From positions 1,062,972 through 1,126,971 of the forward strand of contig NC_020167.2 in NCBI RefSeq assembly GCF_000224145.3: DNA of 64,000 nucleotides. The letters run 5' to 3'. Under the pieces are notes generated by a model. That model saw only the letters and a program-made list of their open reading frames with translations. It did no database searches and was not told the DNA's origin. Origin of the DNA: Ciona intestinalis. Taxonomy: Eukaryota > Chordata > Ascidiacea > Phlebobranchia > Cionidae. The translations under genes and the position numbers were made by a program. Positions 49,401 through 59,369 of this stretch are shown piece by piece (position 1 is the first letter of the stretch; the number at the start of each line of letters is the position of its first letter).

Positions 49401-52400
49401 CATCATCTATGAGAAGAATTAGTTCCCTTGAATCATCATCATTTATTGTGTCACGTACTTTCAACAAACGAAGCAAAGTAGTTTTCATGAAATACATCAT
49501 CCCCTGCAATATATATAGATGGAAAAAAAAAATTATGTAAAAATCATTTTTGACGTTATTTGCGGTTTGTTATTGAGCTTTTTTTAACTAATAAACAAAA
49601 ACCTGCACAACATCTTAGGTGGGAAATTAGTATAATGATAAAACACTTTTATTTGTCTCGTTGATTACAAAAAAAAAAATTAGGGAATGCAAAATGACGA
49701 AAAAAAAAGAAAAAAAAAAGAATTTTTATTTTAATGTTTGGGTGTTCAGAGTCAGACACACAATAGATTGGTTTATTTGTATGTATCTTCTTCATCACAT
49801 ACAATCTCCGCGAAGCATGTAATAAAAGTTTGGGTTTCAAATTTAATTCAACTTCTTAAGAACATAAGGTTACTCAGATAACCGAAACAATAAACAAACA
49901 GTAGTTATTACTATTATTGTTTCACTAGCATTTAAATAATAGAAAACATATTTATTAAAACAAAATTTATTACCTTTTCAACAACAGTTGCCTTTGACAA
50001 GTGATTTAATAATTGCTTGAGGACATCTTGCAATAACAAACCAACTTTCTTTCTTACATCAGAATGTTCTTTATTATCATGTAATCTATAATTCAAAGGC
50101 AAAAAGTGGATAGCAGTATACATGAAACAAGAGAACATAGCTCTAATGAACAGGCACGTACTAAGATTAACACAATTTTAGTTAAAATATACCTTTTCCT
50201 GCTATGGTCCATAAAATTCTATTAAAAACAAACTAAAACTATTAGTGAGGTGTAATAACCTTTTAGACTAAGCTGGAAACATGTGATGAGATAATATATG
50301 TTTAATGTTTGAATTGCAATATGCTGTACAATCTGTGAGAGAGAAAGGTAAAAAAAGTAATTTATTAAGTTGAATATTTCTAGCACAGCATGGTCCTGGT
50401 TGCAATTATGGAAACAAATCTCTTTTTCTTTCTGGAACAATGAACAAAACTATTTGTGCCCACATTAAGGTCACAATATGTGAAAAAAATGTTGTGAGAA
50501 ACAATATGCCGAATAATTAAACACTTTCGTTTTAAAAATTTTGTATTAATTCGAATATTGTAAAGTAATTTCAAATGATAGTCCTACATTACCCAGCACT
50601 AAACTAAAAACAACTTTGCTCCCCTCAGTAACTTACACAAGGGGATAATACAAACTAGAATTATTTATAATTAAACTTTCATAATACCTGTTATGAATTG
50701 AAACAAGTGCAGAAATATAGTCGAAGAATAATTCTAGTTTTGAAGTTTCCACGCTGAATAACTTCAAACGCAACAAACACATTCCCACAGTAAGCAAGTC
50801 AAATAAAATTTCAATATTATCTTGCTGTTCAAGTGCTCGCACAAACGTCTATAAACATGATAAAAATGTTTTGTATATAGAATGATTTTATACTAAGATT
50901 ACTGAATAAGTTTTTACAGGCCCTTTAATTTATAATACGTTAAATCTAAATCAAAACACACTAAAAGAACTGTAATAATATTTAACTTGTTTAAACATGA
51001 ACTATTTATATCAATAATTTGATTTCTATTATTAGGCCTACCAACCAAAATAATAGAAGTGATAAGTACTAAATGGAAACAGGTCATTAGACAAAAGCCA
51101 GCTCTAATAAATATGTTATAAATTACAGTTTTAATAAAAAAATTACATCACTATCTCATAAAAATATTATTTTACCTTAGTGAATGATGGTCCAATAACA
51201 AGGTTAGACGAACCATCTTTAATGCAGGCATCCAATTGTTTGCTTGATAAAACTTCCGCCAGTGTTGACCACAAACATCTGGCATCACTGCCACTGTAAG
51301 TAAAGTTCAATTAAAAACATGGAACACAGGCTAAAATAAAGTATGTGCAGTACCAGCTTACTATACTTGCTATTTTATTAAAACTATAAAGTATATATAA
51401 TATATACAATTATTAATACAAAAAAACGAATTACTCCAACGTTGTGTTAAAACAACATAACCAGAATTTGGGAAAAACACTGGGCCAAAGTTTCATAAAA
51501 GCTAATTAAAGCACAACAGTAGCGCAAAAGTTTGAAAATCCCTAGATGGATTTTCGTGGTGATTTTCATAAAATATTTAAGTGGATTACTATAATTTGTA
51601 AGAGGGCATCAATGTACAAACATGGACAGTGTTTGTGCATAAAGCTTACTGTGTCATTCTTGATCCCCATTTCTTTTAACAATCCTGCCATCATTATTAC
51701 ACTAACTGTGGTTCTTATAGTGGCTGGATTTTTGCATAAATTTTCACGAACAGGACAGAAACTATTTTAGTAAAAAAAAACTTTAAAAAAAATTCTTTAA
51801 TTTGTAAATCTACGGATTCTAACAAAACTAAAGATACAATACAGAAAAAAAAATATTTATAGTGCAATGTAAATGGCAATTCTATATTTCTCCACCTGTT
51901 ACATTTAAGTTGAGTTATACTTGATGTCAGCCAGCCAAGTAAAGATTGTTCTTTGTGAGGTAAATTCACAAAGCTGGAAACCCATATATATTTTGCTAGC
52001 TTTACTTTTTTCTTGACATCAACTTTGTTTGAATTAAGCAGGAAAAATGAACCTGAGAAGGAAATCAAATTTGAAAACATTATCCATGAATGAAAATGTT
52101 TATTTAGATGCAAAAGTAATAACATGTTTTTGATTTAATAAACACAAATGAATTTTTATTCCGGAAAGACATTGAATATTTGATAAAATGATTGTCACAT
52201 TTTTGCTATTTGGTATGGCAGATGTAGGAGTAGTTACTTGAACACTATGTAAAGTAGATTCTTTGGTGCATTATCATGAATTATACAGGATAGTCAATTT
52301 TGTATCAAGCATTTTAATACCTAGAAAAATTAGTGTGTTTAAAAATTTCTGTATTTTGATTTTAATAACTGAAACTAAAGAAAAATGTTAATCTATAAAC

Positions 52401-53654
52401 AAAAATTAATCGCAGGACAGGACCCCACCTAAACAAACAGATGGCTAAAAGCAGCCGATTTTGTTGATAGGGAGTATAAATTACTCGCTAATAATTTATT
52501 TTTGACAAACCATCATCTTGTTTTTTTTGAAAAACAAGTTTTAAATAATAAATGACATTGAAGGTTTCTGTCAATACTTGGTCATAACGAGATCAGACTT
52601 GTCAAACAACTATTTTTAGGTCTCAGATAATTTGAGTCAGACTTGAACAGAACAACAAAGCAATAAAAGAGAGCAAATGTCAAACAGAAATTGTATGGAC
52701 CAAGCCACATCATTATAATTGTATAGGAATAAAATTTGAATAAAACTAAAAGACCCCAACTGTTATATGTATTTAACTTTGTTAAAGTGTGAAGACTAGA
52801 ATCATGAATAACCTACTTTTTGTAATTATAAACAGTTGGAATAGTTTCTTTTATGAACAAATTAGCAGAAAAGAGACCAATATATTAAAACAATTTAACG
52901 GAATGTGTTTGTATTTCTTTACTAGTGGTGATTTTATTAATTAAAGAAATAGATCATAGACATCATACTAAAGATCAACCTATATATATCGTTTCATTGA
53001 TATTATCGCCTAATATTTACAATTTACGGAATGATAATTGCTAAAGGTAAAAATTCGCCAATAAAACACAGATATATTATTTATATACTATTTAGTATTT
53101 GTGCAAAGTAACACATGTCCCATTTATCCTTCACATGCGTTCTAAATTAGCCTTTATGTGCGTCGTAGTTTATGCCCACGCGAGTCGTTATTTAATATAC
53201 ATGTGCATCAAAGTTTAGCCGTTACATGCGTCAGTATCTCTCTTGCAAATTGTTATCCTACATAACATCGCAGTGTAAATACTTTGGGTTTGATTGTTGA
53301 ACCTTTTATCAAAACTGAACAAAATTCATTTTAATGAATCTTATAAACAACAGCTTATATTCATATACAATTTAAATTCCAGAGTATAGGCTATACACTT
53401 CTATAATTTTCTGATGTAAGTGAGACAATTTTAACAAAAATGAATCTGTTGAAAGCTATACATATATATGTATAATATATATATAACAAATTTTGTTCAG
53501 TTTTAAAATTGATTTTGTGCAAAACAACCATTCTACTACCATAAAAGACTGATATTCTTAGCAACCACACAATGAAAGAAAATGTAATGTAGACAAATGT
53601 AAATTAAAACCACATACTTGGCGTAATGCTGATAGCTTGAGTTCCAGGTGCCAT
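34407..53654 (-). CDS. URB2: URB2 (Npa2-type) ribosome-biogenesis protein
   Basis: About 32 exons on the minus strand. In order: 53654-53618, 52052-51896, 51293-51176, 50848-50688, 50085-49974, 49503-49376, 49098-49007, 48449-48241, 47719-47619, 47144-46955, 46459-46253, 45982-45764, 45513-45342, 44878-44718, 43841-43712, 43244-43126, 42664-42532, 42248-42091, 41532-41307, 40722-40644, 40516-40411, 40083-39795, 39290-39080, 38447-38369, 37947-37785, 37591-37445, 37059-36899, 36413-36323, 35989 into the gap, 35253-35133, 35076-35008, 34562-34407 (TAA). About 1,540 aa; human URB2 is 1,524. The N-terminal KLAKYIWVSSF … NLPHKEQSLLGW aligns with human URB2 (KLAHFAWISHQ … LPNKEQVLLDW), and the C-terminal LPVGVREVFRNLHSDYTKYFKY matches the Urb2/Npa2 C-terminal domain, both as recalled. 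It acts in the nucleolus on 27S pre-rRNA. The join of exons 7-8 is uncertain, and coding sequence is lost in the gap at 35819-35868. Confidence 0.88.
34638..34740 (+). mobile_element. SINE body fragment in URB2 intron
   Basis: CTCAATGGTCACTAATGGGT and TTGTCCAAACTGTCAGCC match the middle of the tRNA-derived SINE; the head and tail are missing. Confidence 0.55.
35271..35449 (-). mobile_element. MITE family A copy in URB2 intron
   Basis: TATTAGAGTGGGGAAGATGG to TTTCCCCGTACCCAACCCTA, in the orientation opposite to the '+' reference. It begins about 18 bp from the 35253 exon boundary. Confidence 0.7.
35586..35766 (+). mobile_element. MITE family A copy in URB2 intron
   Basis: ATGTAGTAGGCTGTTAGCAC to GTTTTCCCCCACCCTACTAT, forward; the left terminus is shortened. 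Confidence 0.7.
35819..35868. other. Assembly gap (50 N) cutting a URB2 exon
   Basis: Fifty N, the usual placeholder for unknown size. The URB2 exon starting at 35989 reads open into it (… LILTTIQHLIQSAL), and the next visible exon, at 35253, requires a two-base leftover. So at least the exon's donor, and perhaps another exon, are missing. Confidence 0.95.
36580..36873 (+). mobile_element. Two partial SINE copies in tandem in URB2 intron
   Basis: A tail fragment (36580-36675, ending GTCCCGTTACACGAGGATAA) is followed directly by a body-plus-tail fragment (36683-36873, AACCCAGTGGTCACTAATGG to TTTTCTGGCCGCACGAGG). Both are headless and in the same orientation. Confidence 0.6.
38473..38670. mobile_element. 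Possible non-autonomous hAT-like element
   Basis: About 200 bp bounded by GGGCTGTGGAAAA … TTAACCGGTTAACCGG on the left and CGGTTAAACGGTTAAAACTG … AAATCTACAGCTCT on the right, so the outer ends are imperfect inverted repeats (GCTGTGG/GCTGTAG). Subterminal AACCGGTT repeats resemble hAT MITE ends in general. A clear 8-bp target duplication was not found. Located in a URB2 intron. Confidence 0.35.
40780..40890 (-). mobile_element. SINE tail fragment in URB2 intron
   Basis: CTACCGGAAAACGACAGTGG to CGTGCCAGCTTACCAGTTAT, reverse orientation. It starts about 60 bp from the exon at 40722-40644. Confidence 0.6.
41708..41968 (-). mobile_element. SINE copy lacking the tRNA head, in URB2 intron
   Basis: Reverse copy with GTCAGAAACGACAGTCGTTA at one end and GTTAAGTGTCGTGCCTAAGA at the other. 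The tRNA-like head is truncated after the ACATATACCCACAAC block. Confidence 0.65.
42848..43011 (+). mobile_element. MITE family A copy in URB2 intron
   Basis: Left terminus reduced to CTAAGATAGGACACC; right end CCATCTTCCACCACTGTACT; internal deletion near the TAGCACA block. Confidence 0.65.
43910..44074 (-). mobile_element. SINE with internal deletion in URB2 intron
   Basis: The minus-strand head is well kept (GATGCCATGGCAAAGGGATTAG, then CTAACCCATAGGTAATGGGTTC). Most of the body is missing before the GGTCACGCAATG tail. Confidence 0.6.
46015..46213 (-). mobile_element. MITE family A copy in URB2 intron
   Basis: ATAATAGGGTGGGGGAAGAT to GTATCCCATCCCCCCTACTA, reverse to the reference; about 40 bp from exons on both sides. 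Confidence 0.75.
46683..46842 (+). mobile_element. SINE with tRNA head and internal deletion in URB2 intron
   Basis: CCGGCGCCGTGGCAAAGTGG (A box), AATGGGTTCAACTTCG (B box), a short body, then CATTTTACAGCGATGCGAGG. Deletion structure resembles the copy at 43.9 kb. Confidence 0.65.
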
Positions 53655-54445
53655 GATCTATTTGAAACCTACCTAATATTTGACAACAACACCAACAATC
53701 TTATCTAAAAATTTAATTGTTCAAATGAATTTTATGAATTATCGCCAAATTTATGTTGCAAACTTAACCAGCATTTTTGGATCAGTGCACGTTCTTTTGT
53801 GTACAAGTGAAACAAAATTAAAAGCACTGTTCTACCATCAGTGCTGCCCATGGTACACATTCACCAAACAGGCCGATTAAGTTTGCGATTTACACAACAC
53901 AGTAAAACATAGATAAACACAGTTACAAGTTGGAACAGAATTTTAAACCATGATTAATAGGAATAATGTAGGAGTTAAGAGTGAATTGTTTAAGTTTAGT
54001 ATGAATAGATAAACCACAGGTACTATGTTGACATTTTTCCATTGCCATAAAGAAACTATGTGACCATGCGTAAATATGCGTACTATGAAGTGTTAAAAAA
54101 GGAAAAAAGACAGCAGTTTGCTGTTGCTACAGGAACACATTAACTTCTCTATATTTAAGCATAGATATTAGATACCATAAATGGTAATGCTTTAAAGAGT
54201 TTTCATGTGACTTGGATCTTAAAATAACAGCTAAAGTATATACAATGCAACAAACCACTGCAAATGTTACATTGTAGGTAGAAATAGAATGGGAAATACC
54301 CAATATAACCCCCCAAAAATAAACAAAATAAAAAAAACATTTCAAATTCAGCTTTTACTGTTTCTGGGAGACAATAGCTTTAAAAAAGATTTACCATTTG
54401 CCAGGAATAATATAATATGGCGCTTAATAGTAGACAAGTAGAACA

Positions 54446-54451
54446 TTTATT
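54446..54451 (-). terminator. Candidate polyadenylation signal of DDX6
   Basis: AATAAA on the minus strand about 285 nt beyond the stop codon. The sequence from here to the URB2 start at 53654 contains nothing else identifiable. Confidence 0.45.
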
Positions 54452-54733
54452 TCGCGCCAAGTTGACACAGACAATAAGCAACATACCCAGACTATTACGC
54501 TACTACAATGATAAATTTATAAACCATGCCGAGCAACTCATTTCAGTGGCACGCAAAAATAATTTGAAATGACGAAACATGGTGGTAGTTGCGCCAAGCT
54601 TGAAGCTTCCTCCCCCATGCTTTAGTAGTTTAAGGAAAATTGATGATCTTATCATAACAGTTTCATCAATAGAAACGTCTCTTGAGTTATCGTATGAATT
54701 GTACATCGTAACATATTTCTCAAGACTTGTCAA

Positions 54734-56119
54734 TTACTTTCCACTTTCATCATTCTCTTCCTTGGAAAATTCGGCAACGTAAAGTGATTTGTCGATCACA
54801 GGTGGGATTGGCTTGATATCTGTCTTCAGTTCTTCCTCAATTCTCGCTAAGCTGAAACGGTCATCGTATGTGATGAGGTTGATGGCCAAACCAAGATGGC
54901 CATATCTTCCCGAGCGTCCGATACGATGCAGGTAAGTCTCGGGCATTTTTGGAAAGTCAAAGTTGATGACGACGTTCACTGCTTGAATGTCGATGCCACG
55001 AGTGAACAAGTCGCTGCATACGAGGTTTCGGCACATGCCCTGCCGAAAATCATGGAAGACACGGTTTCTGTACTCTTGTTTCATTCGTGCATGAATGTAG
55101 AAGCAGGAGTAACCGAGCTCTGTTATCTTTTTCGCAAGAAGCTCGACTCTATGTGTTGAGTTGCAGAAAATAATTGATTGGTTGATCTGCAGCTTTGAGA
55201 ACAGTGTGTTGAGACAATGCACTTTCTTCTTTTCCTCAACATAGGCGTAAAACTGGGACACCCCTTTCAGTGTGAGTTCTTCCATGAGGTTTATCTCGTA
55301 GGGTTTCTTCATGTGCTTCAGCATAAAATCTTTGACGGTAATGGGGAAGGTAGCAGAGAAAAGAAGAATTTGTCGGCTTACAGGGAGTTGTGTGACAATG
55401 TTATCCATCATTTGTTTAAAATCTTGGGACAGAAGTTTGTCTGCTTCATCCAGTACAATCATGTTGCAATGATCTACTTTGGCAATGCGTTTGTTAATCA
55501 AATCTAATATACGGCCTGGTGTTGCGACGATAATATGAACGCTGTTTTCTAATCTCATGATGTCATCACGAAGATTCGTTCCACCAGTTGTCACCATAAC
55601 ATTCAGGGCTCCCATGTGCCTGCTTAATTCAATGGCAATTTGAGATGTTTGCAAGGCAAGTTCTCGTGTAGGAACAAGAACCAATGCTTGAATGTGATCT
55701 TTATTTAAATCACAGCGACCCAGCATGGGAATAAGGTACGCGCCAGATTTTCCGGTTCCATTTTTTGCTCTTGCCAACACATCTCTTCCAGACAGAGCAA
55801 TTGGAATGCTTTCTTCTTGTATCGGGGAAGGCTTCTCCCAACCTTTTTCAAATATGCCCATCAAGAGTTCACGCTTCAGACAGAAGTCTTCAAATTCTAC
55901 ACCTTTTGTTGAGGTAACATCAGTGGTTTTCTGGCGGTTGTCGACCGGAGGTCTGTTCAGATTTGCTTTCCAATCCTCCCCTTCACCAACTTGTCCGGAG
56001 TGCACCGACTTTTCCTTTGACATGGACTTAGAGTTTATTGGGCCACTTCTGGGGCCACCAAGTTTGCCTTGGTTCAAAACTGAGTTATTGTTATGGCTTG
56101 AATGTGCTATGTTAGCCAT
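54734..56119 (-). CDS. DDX6: DEAD-box RNA helicase DDX6 (Me31B/RCK/Dhh1)
   Basis: Single uninterrupted coding exon; ATG at 56119 (MANIAHSS) gives 461 aa, and an in-frame ATG at 56173 would give 479. I prefer 56119: it has a CCATGG context and a possible acceptor (CGTTTCAAG) 17 nt upstream. Human DDX6 is 483 aa. Numbered from the longer form, helicase motifs are intact: Q motif near 113-120, AKNGTGKS 136-143, PTRELALQ 168-175, TPGR 218-221, DEAD 242-245, SAT 273-275, HRIGRSGR 416-423. DDX6-specific blocks ([39 protein letters not shown]) distinguish it from eIF4A. It acts in cytoplasmic P-bodies in decapping, miRNA-mediated repression and translational control. The N-terminal 60 residues are low-complexity and poorly conserved. 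Intronless coding is unusual next to 32-exon URB2. Confidence 0.97.
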   Translation of the reverse strand: MANIAHSSHNNNSVLNQGKLGGPRSGPINSKSMSKEKSVHSGQVGEGEDWKANLNRPPVDNRQKTTDVTSTKGVEFEDFCLKRELLMGIFEKGWEKPSPIQEESIPIALSGRDVLARAKNGTGKSGAYLIPMLGRCDLNKDHIQALVLVPTRELALQTSQIAIELSRHMGALNVMVTTGGTNLRDDIMRLENSVHIIVATPGRILDLINKRIAKVDHCNMIVLDEADKLLSQDFKQMMDNIVTQLPVSRQILLFSATFPITVKDFMLKHMKKPYEINLMEELTLKGVSQFYAYVEEKKKVHCLNTLFSKLQINQSIIFCNSTHRVELLAKKITELGYSCFYIHARMKQEYRNRVFHDFRQGMCRNLVCSDLFTRGIDIQAVNVVINFDFPKMPETYLHRIGRSGRYGHLGLAINLITYDDRFSLARIEEELKTDIKPIPPVIDKSLYVAEFSKEENDESGK

Positions 56120-56303
56120 GGGCGATTTTCCAATCACTTGAAACGTATTCAAAACAGTAGGTAAACTAACCAAAGACGAAAGTGTTTTCTTGAATATTTT
56201 ATCACTATAACAGCTTTATTGGCTTAACATGTATTATATAATCTGGAGAATTTTCACAGTTAGATTTTGAACTTTACATTTTTTTAACTGACACAACACG
56301 GGT

Positions 56304-56392
56304 CCCTTTAATTAGTGCATGTCCACAATATTCACTACATAGTGGACATAGCGAATATTGTGGACATAGTGGACATGCACTAATTAAAGGGA
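56304..56392. repeat. Long near-perfect inverted repeat upstream of DDX6
   Basis: The left arm TCCCTTTAATTAGTGCATGT-CCAC-AATATTC pairs with the right arm GAATATTGTGGACATAGTGG-ACATGC-ACTAATTAAAGGGA. The arms are about 31 and 40 bp; the right carries one extra nine-base GTGGACATA unit. The loop is about 18 bp. It could form a stable cruciform or RNA hairpin 180-270 bp upstream of the DDX6 start codon. Confidence 0.85.
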
Positions 56393-57244
56393 TCGACACA
56401 ACACAGTTGTTAAACATTATGTGCGTGTGCACACATTATACACATTACAGTCACACACACAGACGAAAGCCAGTCTGCAGAGTATGGCAGGTGCACGAGC
56501 GATTTTTTGACAAACTTTTTGTTATGCAGGGCATAATTTGTCTCACGCACGGCAATTAATTAAACAATGAAAAAAATACTGATTAAATTAAGTAGGATTT
56601 CCTATTGTTGCTTGGAAATGTACGTGGTTTGCACGCCGATTTTCGATGATAGCACGCGCGAGATTTCGTCAGGAACTTCCATACTCGGCAGACTGGGACA
56701 AACGAATGGTGCATTTGCTGCCACGATTTTTTCAGTCAACACTAAGGAACTATTTGAGGACAAAATTTGTACCGGTTACCAGTAAAGGATTCTCCAACCG
56801 TTCTACTGTATTTGTATATGGATGATGAATAACATTTCAGTTTATGCAGAAACCTATTATTTTTCATACCCCAAAAGAAAATACCCTTTTGAAAACAACA
56901 CCCCACAGATATTTATGATAAACAGATAAAATATACTGATTGCTAAGCACTCCTAAATCGCTGCATCTTGAACCCTAAATAGTTATTCTTTATATACCAC
57001 GACAAAAGTAATTACGAGAACAACGATGTGCGTTCAATGCAAAGTAGTTATATGGCAGGTTGGAAAGCACATACTCACAGACATAGTATAAATCAAGCTT
57101 GTACGATCCCAAATTTCTTGAAATGGATTTCACAACTGAGTCACATACTTTTAAACAAAAATCAGAAAAATGTACACGAATTATATTTTCTTTACAGTTA
57201 GTCATTGGCAAGATACCACTTTTGGCCGTTAGCCTACTACTGAC

Positions 57245-57341
57245 ATGAACAACATTCATGACCATTTAAGATTAGGTACGGTGGTAGCGTGTGCAATGGC
57301 TTCTCTGCATAATATACCAGTTGCTGATCTTGCAGTATTAG
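57245..57341 (+). CDS. Possible isolated first coding exon, unidentified
   Basis: An ATG-initiated frame of about 32 codons (MNNIHDHLRLGTVVACAM … PVADLAVL) runs to a good donor (TTAG|GTGAGC), and a strong acceptor (TTCTTTACAG) lies 46 nt upstream of the ATG. No continuation is found; the next 100 bp enter a gap. The opposite strand is also open here. No homology is recognised, so this is a weak candidate. Confidence 0.25.
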
Positions 57342-57379
57342 GTGAGCTAAATAACACATTTAGCCTGAATCTACACAGT

Positions 57380-57395
57380 TTGTCCGGCGCCGTGG
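57380..57395 (+). mobile_element. SINE head cut by an assembly gap
   Basis: GTCCGGCGCCGTGG is the exact start of the tRNA-derived SINE head (compare 46683), interrupted by the N run. Confidence 0.5.
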
Positions 57396-57445
57396 NNNNN
57401 NNNNNNNNNNNNNNNNNNNNNNNNNNNNNNNNNNNNNNNNNNNNN
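57396..57445. other. Assembly gap (50 N)
   Basis: Fifty N, unknown-size placeholder. It falls inside a SINE and at the left edge of the duplicated segment. Confidence 0.95.
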
Positions 57446-57949
57446 AGATAGATAACACATTTATGAATGCATTCTACCTACTGCTATATGGTACCTGCAA
57501 AAAACAGCATCTAATGATTACTTTTGCTTTGTTATTGATTGAGCTAAGTCGACCGTGGTAGTAACAGAGTTGTTTAAAATTATGCTAACATTGATAGTAA
57601 ATTAGTAATACGTGCTTATTGAGCACGTTAGTGGTCTTTTTTCGTCGAACAGTTGTTCTTGCTGTTGTTGTTGTTTTTTTCGTGACTTTTTTTCGCACTT
57701 ATCTCAATTCTTAATTCCAGCATTTTTCTTTATTCTCTTGATTGAAATCAAATCATAATATATATTTATAATTTTTAGACTGAATTTTCAGATTTAAAAC
57801 CGCACGATGAGCGATTAATTAACGATTACTTTCCTCATGCACTTTACATAGTGGAAACACTGTCTGGGAGTTTGAGAGGGAACAACGGCACGTGTTGGTG
57901 AGATAAGAAATCCACACAACGATTAACGACGGAATCAAACTATTAGCAT

Positions 57950-58133
57950 TAAAGTGGGGACGCTCTTTTCATTTTGTTTCTTTTTTCATTTGGTAGTAAA
58001 CAAAGAACATTTAATGAATTATAAAACCGTATCTTCACGACTTCCACAGACCGTTGTTAATTGTTTAAAACACGATCAGGCTATTTGGATATTATGTGTT
58101 AAAGGTGTCCCATCTTCCCCGACTCTACTATAT
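57950..58133 (-). mobile_element. MITE family A copy
   Basis: AAAGTGGGGACGCTCTTTTC to CATCTTCCCCGACTCTACTA, reverse; only present in copy 1 of the duplicated segment. Confidence 0.7.
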
Positions 58134-58337
58134 TATGCTAATTGGTTTAAAACGTGCCCATTATTTCGAGGGGCCTATAGGCCCTAGGACTTTACTTCGA
58201 AAATATTTGATGTTCAATATCCTGTTGTTAAATCAGTATGTTGTATTTACATTACCCAAGAGAAAAGAGGTAATAAATATTCAACCACAAACAAACCGTT
58301 TAAATTTGGCAATAAATACCTACAAAATTACAAAGTG

Positions 58338-58403
58338 GGGCAAGATGGGATATGGGACCCCAAGATGGGACCCCAAGATGGGACCCCAAGATGGGACCCC
58401 AAG
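58338..58403. repeat. Minisatellite with a 14-bp unit
   Basis: GGGACCCCAAGATG repeated about four times after GGGGCAAGATGGGATAT. The corresponding place in duplicate copy 2 (about 59712-59735) has a single unit, so the array expanded or contracted after duplication. Confidence 0.85.
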
Positions 58404-58874
58404 TGGAAGATTAATTGTATTCTGCAACTTGTGTGTAATCCAACAAATTTAATTAGCTGAGCTAGTTTTTTACCACATATTTTTTTATGTACAATTTTAA
58501 ATAAGTATTATTGTGTTTGTGCGTATTTCAATATAATCCGTTTTACCGGGCTTTAATTGACCCCCCGTGCCCCACCGGGCGTGCTTATAGGTCGTATTTA
58601 TTTATTAAATTTAAACCCGTGTTGATGGTAAATATGCCGCGGTTAAACTGTAGTCAACTATAGCAGTATGCAAGTATATTTTGAATTGCCAATAGAACAA
58701 TGCTTTTGGTACTAGAAGTGCATGTCAAGTGTAGATTCTTCTGGTATCACTACAGCTCAGTTTGTCTTTAAAGTTCTTAACTCGCTGTGAATTTTTTTGC
58801 AAGAAAGTTGTTTCGTTCGTTTCTATAAAATTACTTTCTTTACACAATGGGTATTATTGAGACCCCAAAGAATG

Positions 58875-59066
58875 TAGTATGTGGGTGGGGGAAGATGGGA
58901 CACTTTTAGCACGTAATAACCAAATATTTAGATTGTGTTTTAAACAATTAACAACGGTATATGGGAGTCAGGAGGATACAGTTCTATGATTTATTGAATT
59001 TTCTTTGTTTTCTACCAAATGTGACGAGAAAATAGTATGAAAATCTTTCCCCACCCTACTATATTA
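58875..59066 (+). mobile_element. MITE family A copy within duplicate copy 1
   Basis: GTATGTGGGTGGGGGAAGAT to TCTTTCCCCACCCTACTATA; appears base-for-base identical to the copy at 60199-60390. Confidence 0.8.
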
Positions 59067-59076
59067 CAAATATTTT

Positions 59077-59126
59077 NNNNNNNNNNNNNNNNNNNNNNNN
59101 NNNNNNNNNNNNNNNNNNNNNNNNNN
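59077..59126. other. Assembly gap (50 N)
   Basis: Fifty N, unknown-size placeholder, exactly where duplicate copy 1 stops matching copy 2. Confidence 0.95.
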
Positions 59127-59369
59127 ACCGCTTTGGCCGCGCACTTTGTTGAACAATGAGAATGTTGAATAATACTTCAACATTTTTTCGTCTATCATCA
59201 AATAGGCACCCGTTAAGGGGGATTTAAATAAACAAAACAGTCCTCTTCTATCCCAGTCCCGTCTTCCCCACCCTACTATAAAAACATGCTCTGTGAAACC
59301 CATACTATTAAACAACACAAATCCAATGTATACACAGTTTTTTTTATTAACTTATGGGTAATTAAACAA

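Larger units (their letters stand above)
57446..59076 (+). repeat. Duplicated segment, copy 1
   Basis: Collinear with 59370-60400. The left part is diverged (AACACATTTATGAATGCATTC against AACACATTTATAAATGCATTC, with indels), and copy 1 has an extra MITE at 57.95-58.13 kb. From about 58590 to 59076 the two appear identical at a constant offset of 1,324 bp, and copy 1 then ends abruptly at a gap. Confidence 0.85.

Noticed and set aside
54896..56141. Three plus-strand frames of 87-138 codons across the DDX6 exon
   Set aside because: Antisense shadows of a strongly conserved helicase coding sequence.
56567..56785. 72-codon plus-strand frame upstream of DDX6
   Set aside because: No homology, no splice or promoter context on that strand. 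The locally higher CpG content fits the DDX6 5' region better.
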